DNA of 64,000 nt, from NCBI GenBank assembly GCA_022559845.1, contig CM040126.1:45254458-45318457 (forward strand), given 5' to 3'. A model generated the notes under the pieces. The model saw nothing but the letters and a program-made list of their open reading frames with translations, did not search any database and had not been told where the DNA came from. This DNA comes from Amorphophallus konjac. Lineage: Eukaryota > Streptophyta > Magnoliopsida > Alismatales > Araceae. Of this stretch, positions 56,406-64,000 are shown one piece after another; within the stretch, counting starts at the first letter, position 1; every line of letters starts with the position of its first letter. The position numbers were made by a program, and so were the translations under genes.

Positions 56406-58140
56406 GTGATGACAACCAAAAGTCATTGTGACGCCCTTGCAATCAATATATCAAGTATGAGTACATAAGTGCAGTGCATTTGAAAACTGTAGCCAAGCCA
56501 AACATCTCATTGAGTATATAAAGAACTGAATTATATAAAGAACTGACTGACATTGACATTTGACATCCTACAACCTACAATGACTGACATCATCTTTTCT
56601 CCCCCTTTGTCATCAGCAAAAGAAGAAGGGGGGAACCTAACTTGAGACCCTGGTGGAGGCAGTGGAGCTAACTGCGACTCAGTCCAACTCAGTCTGTGGA
56701 CTATGTCATTAAGCTGTGCATGAACTGCCATCTGAGCATTTGCAATATGAGTGTTCTGGTGAATGAGAGAGGCAGATGAGAGTTTGATGCGAATGAGAGT
56801 TTTTTTTTTTGAAAACAAACCTGCAAAGACCTTAAATTGAAAGGGGGGGCTTTTGTTTAAATCCTTTCCATAAAGAATCGTATTAGTTGATTTGTCCACT
56901 AACTTAATGAATTTCATTCTGAAGAATTTAGTGAAATAAATTTGGGGCTTTATCAGTGTGTTTGAGTGTCAAGACAGAAATAAACTTCAACAAAGTGGGA
57001 TATGGTTCTTTACATGATCTAGTAACCTTATGATTGATTTTGCACAAGTTAATTTGACCAAAATGCCAGCTGCAATATGAATTCAGGAAACTTTTGTTGT
57101 CATGAGGTGCCAAGGGTCAACCATCTAACTTGTTTGACAGTTTTACTAACAAATTTTGAACTGCATACACACATTTTTTGATTAATTGATCGATGAGTGG
57201 TCAGGTTTATCACATACATTTCTGCACGAGGTAACACGCTTTTTACACGCCAGAGACCCCGGCTTCTTTGCATGCCTAACCGTCTCACTTGGGAATTGGT
57301 GAGCACCTTTTTGCGTGAGGATACACGTTGATTAGACGCCAGTATCCACAGTTACTCAGTACTCCCACCCCCTTATTCATACTGGCAGAGGTAGCTTGGC
57401 TCTTCATGACACACGTGTTTCTCCCTTTTTATACATCACTCTTTTTGTAGGGAGAGACAGCAGTTTCTCAGAGGCCATTCCATTGCTCTGCCTGACAGAC
57501 ACGATAATAGCGTATTCCCAAGGCATTCATGAATTAGTTGAATTTGATTTTCGTTTGACAGCATGAGCACTTTGAGTAAGATAACTTTACTACTCTCAAT
57601 TATAAAGTTCAAGGGCATGTAAATGGCATACTCCTATATGTTTAGTTTATTGAAGCATGACAACTCAAGCTCATTTTACAGCCAACCAAACTTGTTCTTA
57701 CTATGTTCTCAGAATTATGTTCATCATATAGTGGATGTGACAGCCCAACGATTTCAGAATAGAAGAGGAGTATACAAACCCTCCCCCTTAGTTCAAGAGT
57801 CTTTGCAGAGTTAGAGGAAGTGAGATTTTGTTGATGTAGGTTGTGAAGATTTTGATTGAATTGGGTTTGTAGAGGTTTAAAAAACATGAACAGGATATAG
57901 GCAACAAGGAGAAGGATCATGCCAAGCAGTCGGCTCAGTCTGCTCAATTTCCACCAGTTTCAGCTAGATGACTAGTGACACTAGTACCTATCATGAGATG
58001 CTAACTAAAGAAGACATGCTAACTGAGCTGGCCATATGCATGCATGCTGAACTTCACTAGCCTAGACTCCCCCTTAATGTAACATATATTTGCTAGAAAA
58101 CAATCAGTGATCATTATAGAAAATTGTTGCAGAAAGGCTG
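56406..58140 (-). other. Region between Copia-A pol and PPT, decayed frames
   Basis: This is where SIRE-type elements may carry an envelope-like frame. On the minus strand only short broken frames remain: 57947-57642 (N-terminal hydrophobic stretch GMILLLVAYILFMFF), 57618-57436, 57306-57100 (VRRLGMQRSRGLWRVKSVLP) and 56917-56531. They might once have been joined. I see no feature that proves an envelope function. Confidence 0.4.
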
Positions 58141-61100
58141 TTATGGATTTTCATGAGGAGACCTGCATAACCCCAATTCTCTTCTCAAGGTGGTGAATCT
58201 ATCATTGTTGAGGGGTTTAGTGAAAATGTCAGCAAGTTGTCTTTCAGTCTCAATAAAATGCAGTGCAAAGTTGCCCTTGCTGACTTCATCTCTTATGAAG
58301 TGATGACGGATTTCAATATGTTTAGTTCTAGAATGCTGGATTAGATTTTTTGACAAATTAATAGCACTCGTGTTGTCACATAATATTGGAGCACATCCAA
58401 GATCTATGTTGTAATCTTGGAGCTGATGTTTGATCCAAAGAACTTGTGTCCCACAACTCCCTACTGCGACATATTCTGTCTCAGCAGTGGAGAGTGCAAC
58501 GGAGTGTTGCTTCTTAGAAGCCCAAGTGATCAAACATCCACCCAAGAATTGGCAATAGCCACTCGTGCTTTTTCTATCTATTTTGCATCCAGCATAATCC
58601 ACATTTGAGTATGAAATTAAATCTAGATCACAGAAGGCAGGATACCAAAGTCCCAAATCTTGGGTGCCGGCAAGGTATCGGAGAATACGCTTGACAGCTC
58701 CTAAGTGTGATTCTCTAGGACATGCTTGGTATCTAGCACACATGCACACACTAAACTGTATATCTGGTCTAGAGGCAGTTAAGTAGAGCAGGGAGCCAAT
58801 CATACCTCTGTATGTTTTTGTATCTACCAGATTACCTCTTTCATCAATATCTAGTGTTACATTTGTGCTCATTGGTGTTCCAATTGCTTTGCAGCTCTCC
58901 ATGCCGAATCTCTTTAGCATTTCCTTGATGTACTTGGATTGATTAATGAAGTATCCATCCTTGCATTGTATGACCTGCAGTCCAAGGAAGAATTGTAAGT
59001 CCCCCATCAAACTCATTTCAAATTCCGCAGTCATCAGATTTGCAAATTCATTACATAATTGAGGTTTTGTAGACCCAAATACAATATCATCGACATAGAT
59101 TTGCACAATGAGAATATCCTTACCTTGGGTCTTGGAAAATAAGGTCTGGTCTATTTTACCTCTTGAATAACCCTTGTTGGCAAGAAATGAACTTAGCCTC
59201 TCGTACCATGCACGTGGAGCCTGTTTCAAACCATATAATGCTTTATTGAGTTTAAAAACATGGTTAGGGAAACTCTCATTTTCAAACCCAGGAGGTTGCT
59301 CTACATAGACCTCTTCCTTGATGACTCCATTTAGAAATGCACTTTTTACATCTATTTGTTGTAGTTTGATCCCATGAGAAGATGCAAAGGCAAGTAACAT
59401 CCTGATTGCTTCTAATCTGGCCACAGGGGCATATGATTCCTCGAAATCAATACCAAATTCCTGGTTGTACCCCTTGGCTACAAGTCTAGCCTTGTTTCTA
59501 ATGACCTCCCCTCTCTCACTTAATTTATTTCTGAACACCCACCTGGTTCCAATGACCGATTGAGAGGTTGGTCTGGAAACAAGATTCCACACTTTGTTTC
59601 TCTCAAATTGATTTAACTCCTCATGCATTGCATCTATCCAGGATTCATCATTCAAGGCCTCCTCTATAGTTTTTGGCTCAATTTGGGAGACTAGTGCAAG
59701 TTGGTCTGATTCATTAATAGCTCTCCACTGAGATCTTGTCCTCCTTGGTTCATTTACATTACCAATTATGCTATCAAGGGGGTGATCCTTAAGCACTCTC
59801 ACATTTTCAAGATTGTTACCTGATCCATTTGCACTTGCATTTTGTTCATCTGAATTGTTGCCTTGTTCTTCTTTGTGGCTTGATTCCTTATCTTGCTCAT
59901 CTGGTTCATCCTTGGGTTCCATAAATTCTCCATCTTCACTCTTCTTGTCGACCTGTTCACCATCCATAGATTCATTAGACTCATCAAATGAAATGTGGGG
60001 AGATTCCTCAACTACTTGATCTTTGACATTAAATACTCTATAAGCCCTTGATATGTTAGAGTATCCCAGGAATATTCCTGGGTCACTTTTAGGTTCAAAC
60101 TTGTCCAAGTTTTTCTTATCATTGTTATGGATGAAGCACTTTGTTCCAAATATTCTGAAGTGAGCTAGGGATGGTTTCTTACCTTTGAACATTTCATATG
60201 GAGTTTTTGCACTAGATGGTCTTACCATTGCACGGTTCACAATGTAACACGCAGTGTTGACTGCTTCTGCCCAGTATTTTCTTGGAAGGTTCCCTTCTGC
60301 CAACATTATTCTCCCCATCTCTACCAGAGTTCGATTCCTTCTTTCCACCACCCCATTTTGTTCTGGCGTTCGGGGTGCTGAGAATCTGTGCGTTATTCCT
60401 TTTCTTCTGCAAAAGGCATCAAATTCAGACCTTTTGAATTCTCCGCCATGGTCAGATAAGATTGAGCATATTTTGAACTTACCATCCTGTTTCAGTCTTT
60501 TGTAGAAGGCCTGAAATTCATGGAATGCATCATTCTTGTGGGATAAGAAGAATACCCAAGTAAATCTGGAAAAGTCATCTACTAATACATAGCCATATCT
60601 TTTCCCACTAATGCTTGCTGTTCTTGTAGGGCCAAATAGGTCCATGTGCACTAATTCAAGTGGTTTAGAGGACTGGTTTTCGGATTTACTTTTGAAGGTT
60701 TTTTTCGTTTGCTTTCCCTGGGCACATGCAACACATAGTTTGATGTTTTTACTGAAGGTGATTTCAGGCAGCCCTCTTACCATGTTCTTTTTAACCAATT
60801 TATGCAAAACTCTAAAGCTGACATGTCCTAACCTGCGGTGCCATAGCCAGATCAGATCATCCTTTTTAGCAGTTAAACATAAGTTAGAATGAACAGGATC
60901 ATTTAAATCTATCATGTATACATTGTTCACTCTTTTTCCTGAGAATTTCACTAGATCTGAATTAGGTTCCATAATTTTGCAGCTTTCAAAGTCAAATATT
61001 ACCTTGTGTCCTTTATCACATAGTTGGCTAATGCTCAGTAAATTATGCTCTAGGCCATCTACCAACAACACATTCTCAATGCTGTTTGAAGGCTTCTTAC

Positions 61101-61269
61101 CTATCTTACCTGTGCCGATGATTTTACCTTTGTTGTTTCCACCAAAGGTTACGTGTCCACCATCCTTTTTAATTAGCTGATGAAACTTTTTCTTGTCTCC
61201 GGTCATATGTCTCGAGCAGCCGCTGTCAAGATACCATTTGTTGTGGACGGCCGCTAAGCATTCCTGCAT
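58141..61269 (-). CDS. Copia-A pol: protease, integrase, RT, RNase H
   Basis: 1042 codons open from ATG 61267-61269. Protease motif WYLDSGCSRHMTG at residues 12-24. Pre-integrase zinc region with LWHRRLGHVSFRVLHKL near 143. Integrase core: LVHMDLFGP, DDFSRFTWVF, LSDHGGEF and PEQNGVVERRN (near 301). RT: GTRWVFRNKLSERGEV, NKARLVAKGYNQ, QQIDVKSAFLNG, ALYGLKQAPRAWY and the catalytic YVDDIVFGS near 724. RNase H: YAGCKIDRKSTSGYCQFLGG, STAETEYVA near 926, CDNTSAINLSKN, KHIEIRHHFIRD. All main catalytic motifs are present. The frame is the same as that of gag but separated from it by two stops, so expression as one polyprotein is broken in this copy. The ATG is internal to the ancestral frame. Confidence 0.92.
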   Translation of the reverse strand: MQECLAAVHNKWYLDSGCSRHMTGDKKKFHQLIKKDGGHVTFGGNNKGKIIGTGKIGKKPSNSIENVLLVDGLEHNLLSISQLCDKGHKVIFDFESCKIMEPNSDLVKFSGKRVNNVYMIDLNDPVHSNLCLTAKKDDLIWLWHRRLGHVSFRVLHKLVKKNMVRGLPEITFSKNIKLCVACAQGKQTKKTFKSKSENQSSKPLELVHMDLFGPTRTASISGKRYGYVLVDDFSRFTWVFFLSHKNDAFHEFQAFYKRLKQDGKFKICSILSDHGGEFKRSEFDAFCRRKGITHRFSAPRTPEQNGVVERRNRTLVEMGRIMLAEGNLPRKYWAEAVNTACYIVNRAMVRPSSAKTPYEMFKGKKPSLAHFRIFGTKCFIHNNDKKNLDKFEPKSDPGIFLGYSNISRAYRVFNVKDQVVEESPHISFDESNESMDGEQVDKKSEDGEFMEPKDEPDEQDKESSHKEEQGNNSDEQNASANGSGNNLENVRVLKDHPLDSIIGNVNEPRRTRSQWRAINESDQLALVSQIEPKTIEEALNDESWIDAMHEELNQFERNKVWNLVSRPTSQSVIGTRWVFRNKLSERGEVIRNKARLVAKGYNQEFGIDFEESYAPVARLEAIRMLLAFASSHGIKLQQIDVKSAFLNGVIKEEVYVEQPPGFENESFPNHVFKLNKALYGLKQAPRAWYERLSSFLANKGYSRGKIDQTLFSKTQGKDILIVQIYVDDIVFGSTKPQLCNEFANLMTAEFEMSLMGDLQFFLGLQVIQCKDGYFINQSKYIKEMLKRFGMESCKAIGTPMSTNVTLDIDERGNLVDTKTYRGMIGSLLYLTASRPDIQFSVCMCARYQACPRESHLGAVKRILRYLAGTQDLGLWYPAFCDLDLISYSNVDYAGCKIDRKSTSGYCQFLGGCLITWASKKQHSVALSTAETEYVAVGSCGTQVLWIKHQLQDYNIDLGCAPILCDNTSAINLSKNLIQHSRTKHIEIRHHFIRDEVSKGNFALHFIETERQLADIFTKPLNNDRFTTLRRELGLCRSPHENP

Positions 61270-61599
61270 GACATATCATGTGAAGATTTTTGGAACCCAG
61301 CTGCTCTTGGGTTCAATATGTCTAGCAAAGTCACTCAAATATTTTAAGACAGATTTAGGAATCCATATTTGATTGGTGGATCTTGTGGGTTGGAGCCAAT
61401 TCTGATTTCTGCTCACTGGTGCATGGTTGCTGTTAAGATCCGTGGTCGGCTTATGGAGCCGTGGGTGTCGGCTTCTGCCATCCCAGTGGTTTTCCCACTT
61501 GCTGTTACAAGCCGTAGTCGGCTTCTGATGCCATAGGTGTTGGCTTCTGACTTCCCAGTAATTCATCCAATTTCTGTTTCTGGCTGTGGTCGACACCTA
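61270..61599 (-). pseudogene. Copia-A gag-pol junction with two in-frame stops
   Basis: Gag ends at TAG (61597-61599). About 106 further codons in the same frame, with repeated short W/H/K/T-rich segments, run to a TGA (61276-61278) that lies 2 codons before the pol ATG. Both stops can arise by single C-to-T changes (CAG to TAG, CGA to TGA). Readthrough of the TAG is possible but nothing in its context proves it. Confidence 0.75.
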
Positions 61600-63573
61600 A
61601 GGGGGTTGTGGTCGACTTCGGCTCTGCCAGAATTCAGCATTCCGTCTGGCTTTGCCTGTGGTCGACTTTGGGGGGTTTCTGAGCCGACTTTCCTGGTTCC
61701 AGAACTCTTTATTTCTTGTTTTGAATGCCTTGATTGAGTTTGTTTCCTTATTGGATGATTGGCCTTGTTTCAAGAAGAGTTTTTGAGAGCTTTGGCCTTT
61801 TACCCTCGAGTCTTCCAAGTCATTTTTGTTAGAGTCTTTTTCTCTTGCATTTGTGTTACTTGACTCTTCAACTTCATACATGTTTATGAGAGGTCTCTTT
61901 CCTTTAGGATCTGCTCCGGCCACAAAGGTGATGGTTTTCATTTGAAATTCCTTTTTGGCATTAGGATTATACCCCAAACCTTCCTTTTGATAATTTACTT
62001 TTGTTCCGAGCATGGCATTCAAGTTTTCTTCTCCTCTTACCATTTTCTCTAGGCTTTCTTGTTTATCTTCCAATGCTTTTTGAATTCTTTTGATTTCTTC
62101 TAGAAGTCTATTATTTTCTTCCTTCATCGCGTTAGCCTTTTCATTGATCAATTTTGTCTCCTGTTCACATCTTTGCACTTTTAACTTCAGTTCATCAATT
62201 GTTTTCCTCAGTAGTTCATTTACTTCTTCCTGAGATTTAAACGTGTTTTCATCCAATTCCTGTTCACTCAATTTTTTGTGCAGATTGGTGATCTCTAGTT
62301 CTAAGTCAGCACACTTGTTGATTGAGCTAGTATCGTGACTTATGATGTTGATTTTCTTTTTCAAGCTTTTATTCTCTTTTCTGATTAGATCATACTGATC
62401 TAGTAATTCAGTGTATGCGTCTTCCCAATCTGAAACAGAGAAATGTTTGAAAGGAGAAGTTACCTCAAGATCTTCACTTTCTCCTTCTGCCATGAGACAC
62501 AATTTCCCTTCATCTTCTTCGGATGACGTCTCTTCCTCACTGTCTTCTTCTTCTTCGCTCCAGGTATTTACCATAGCCTTAGGCTTCTTCCCTCTCCACT
62601 TAGAGGTCATGCCTTTGGAGGCCTCAGGGCATTCAGTCTTCATGTGACCTAGTTTCCTACAGTTATAGCAAACTACGTTGTTAGAGGATTTCTTGGGTTG
62701 ATCAAACTTGTGTTGAGAGAACTTTCTTACCATTCCCTTCTTATTGTTGAATCCCTTACCTTCTCTTCGAAGAAATTTCCTAAACTTTCGGGTTAGCATA
62801 GAAAACTCACCATTGTCTTCCTCAGTGCTTGAGGACTCACTTGTCTCAGAGGATTCACATTTGCTTGGGCTGGCTTTCAAGGCTACTGGCCTTTTCTTTT
62901 TGTCCTCGTTTTCACTTCTCTTAAGATTGATCTCGTACGTCATTAAAGACCCAATTAGCTGGTCCACTTTCATAGTGGTGAGGTCTTTTGAATCTTCAAT
63001 GACCGTGGCTTTGGTATGCCACACAGGAGTAAGAGACCTGAGAATTTTTCTTACCAACTCTTTGTCTATGTAAGTCTTACCTAGACTTTTCAAGCTGTTA
63101 GTCAATTGCATTAATCTTGCATACATTTCAGAGATGCTTTCATCAGTTTTCATCTTGAACATTTCATACTCTGAAATTAACATGTTGGCTTTAGTTTCTC
63201 TTACCTCAGATGTACCTTCGTATATGACTTCCAGCCTGTCCCACATGGCTTTCGCGGTTGTGCATTGAGAGACTCTTGAGAACTCCGTGGGATGTAGTGC
63301 ACACTGCATTACATTCATTGCACCCCAGTTAATAGTTGATTTTTGAATCTGTTCTCTCGTCCACGAGTCCTCATCTTCAGGGAGCTCATACGGGCCACGA
63401 TTCACTACTCTCCACATTTCATGATCCTGAGCCCTCAGAAATACCTGCATATGATTTTTCCAATATGAGTAGTCATTTCCATCAAAGTATGGTGGTCTGC
63501 TCACTGAGTGTCCCTCAGCTGTCAAACCCTTAGACATCAATCCTCCTGTTCTCTCCTGGTTGTTAGACCACAT
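61597..63573 (-). CDS. Copia-A gag
   Basis: 658 codons, ATG 63571-63573, about 13 bases after the PBS. N-terminal gag domain (RPPYFDGNDYSYWKNHMQVF, YELPEDEDSW, AKAMWDRLEVIYEGTSEVRE). One CCHC zinc knuckle near residues 302-315 (CYNCRKLGHMKTEC). A very acidic Glu/Ser stretch follows (about 343-368), then a long Lys/Glu/Leu-rich coiled coil (about 400-560). The long C-terminal coiled-coil extension is typical of large plant Copia gags. It would assemble the RNA-containing particle. Frame intact. Confidence 0.9.
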   Translation of the reverse strand: MWSNNQERTGGLMSKGLTAEGHSVSRPPYFDGNDYSYWKNHMQVFLRAQDHEMWRVVNRGPYELPEDEDSWTREQIQKSTINWGAMNVMQCALHPTEFSRVSQCTTAKAMWDRLEVIYEGTSEVRETKANMLISEYEMFKMKTDESISEMYARLMQLTNSLKSLGKTYIDKELVRKILRSLTPVWHTKATVIEDSKDLTTMKVDQLIGSLMTYEINLKRSENEDKKKRPVALKASPSKCESSETSESSSTEEDNGEFSMLTRKFRKFLRREGKGFNNKKGMVRKFSQHKFDQPKKSSNNVVCYNCRKLGHMKTECPEASKGMTSKWRGKKPKAMVNTWSEEEEDSEEETSSEEDEGKLCLMAEGESEDLEVTSPFKHFSVSDWEDAYTELLDQYDLIRKENKSLKKKINIISHDTSSINKCADLELEITNLHKKLSEQELDENTFKSQEEVNELLRKTIDELKLKVQRCEQETKLINEKANAMKEENNRLLEEIKRIQKALEDKQESLEKMVRGEENLNAMLGTKVNYQKEGLGYNPNAKKEFQMKTITFVAGADPKGKRPLINMYEVEESSNTNAREKDSNKNDLEDSRVKGQSSQKLFLKQGQSSNKETNSIKAFKTRNKEFWNQESRLRNPPKSTTGKARRNAEFWQSRSRPQPP

Positions 63574-63585
63574 ATTGGAGATCCA

Positions 63586-63598
63586 GGCTCTGATACCA
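63586..63598 (-). promoter_or_regulatory. Primer-binding site of Copia-A
   Basis: Minus strand TGGTATCAGAGCC, two bases from the LTR; complementary to the 3' end of initiator tRNA-Met. Confidence 0.92.
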
Positions 63599-63600
63599 CG

Positions 63601-64000
63601 TGTTGTGTGAGGATTGAATAGATCTAGAGGGGGGGTGAATAGATCTTTCCCCCTTTTTAATTTATTCCAGCCTTATTTGAACTATTGCTCGAGTCAATGT
63701 AACTAACTAGAGTGTCAATAAGATCTAGCTACTCAATGCATCAAGATTATAAACTAATATGCAACGAAAGCAATCACACCAAAACTCATCACACATGCAC
63801 GATGATCTTTTTAGGTGGTTCAGTCTCCATGCGAGACTTACATCCACCCCTCACTCAACTTGAGTGAGGCTTCACTACCAAGAGACCCTTGTCTCAAGCA
63901 ACACTGCTGCCTCACAGCTTGCACACACGCTGACACACAGCTTGACACTGCTGCCTCACAGCTTGACACTGCTGCCTCACAGCTTGATATAATCAGAAGA
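63601..64000 (-). repeat. Copia-A 5' LTR (partial)
   Basis: First 400 bp on the plus strand, matching 54102-54501 except for six substitutions. The rest lies beyond the window. Confidence 0.93.

Larger units (their letters stand above)
54102..64000 (-). mobile_element. Copia-A: nearly complete Ty1/Copia element (runs off the window)
   Basis: Minus strand. 3' LTR 54102-56390, PPT 56391-56405, pol, gag, PBS 63586-63598, and the first 400 bp (element 3' side) of the 5' LTR at 63601-64000. The 5' end and the second target duplication are outside the window. The sizes (LTR 2.29 kb, internal 7.2 kb), long gag with coiled coil and about 1.7 kb between pol and PPT fit the SIRE/Maximus-type Copia group; that assignment is inference. 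Gag-pol is one frame interrupted by two stops. Confidence 0.92.

Overview
This window looks like repeat-filled intergenic DNA from a large-genome flowering plant. I found no convincing host gene, tRNA or rRNA. Almost every coding signal belongs to LTR retrotransposons (Ty1/Copia and Ty3/Gypsy) carrying plant hallmarks: a tRNA-iMet-type primer site, a second RNase H of the Tat group, plant-mobile-domain (PMD) type antisense genes, and MULE and Tourist-like DNA elements. Species cannot be told from the sequence.

Layout. 0.7-2.8 kb: non-autonomous Mutator-like element with about 100-bp inverted ends and a GC/pyrimidine-rich cargo. 3-5.1 kb: AT-rich spacer, a short tandem repeat, a hairpin, a possible TIR element. 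5.8-9.97 kb: two old Copia-type LTR remnants. 9.97-12.68 kb: a Gypsy solo LTR with its target duplication. 13.4-17.9 kb: a broken Copia element (Copia-B, minus strand) bounded by inverted rather than direct LTR copies. 18.2-19.2 kb: two small Tourist-like MITEs. 19.2-21.0 kb: a Copia relic (Copia-C). 21.6-22.2 kb: a degenerate repeat array.

The centre is a nearly 21-kb Tat-lineage Gypsy element (24715-45642, minus strand) with both LTRs, a near-perfect 5-bp target duplication, PPT and probable PBS, gag, protease plus G-patch, RT, RNase H, archaeal-type RNase H and integrase. Between pol and the 3' LTR it carries two genes in antisense. One is a multi-exon gene with five short phase-0 introns, coding a PMD-type domain plus a coiled coil. 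The other resembles the PMD/DUF7745 group. Its noncoding parts are studded with dozens of short palindromes of the form CGG-N10-12-CCG.

This element sits inside what appears to be the 5' LTR of another Gypsy element (PBS at 45731, gag 49638-51277). That element lacks pol: its frame stops just before the protease active site. Its 3.9-kb leader holds three arrays of a GTGTGCCGCTGA-type core with variable spacers. From 54102 to the right edge lies a younger Copia element (Copia-A, minus strand) with gag, pol, PPT, PBS and LTRs that differ at 6 of 400 compared positions. Its LTR carries about 30 copies of a TGTAYAGACTT motif.

The most notable pattern is that several unrelated retroelement families here each carry a private, many-times-iterated short motif in LTR or leader DNA. 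Most premature stops are of the kind made by C-to-T change, as expected for heavily methylated, silenced repeats.
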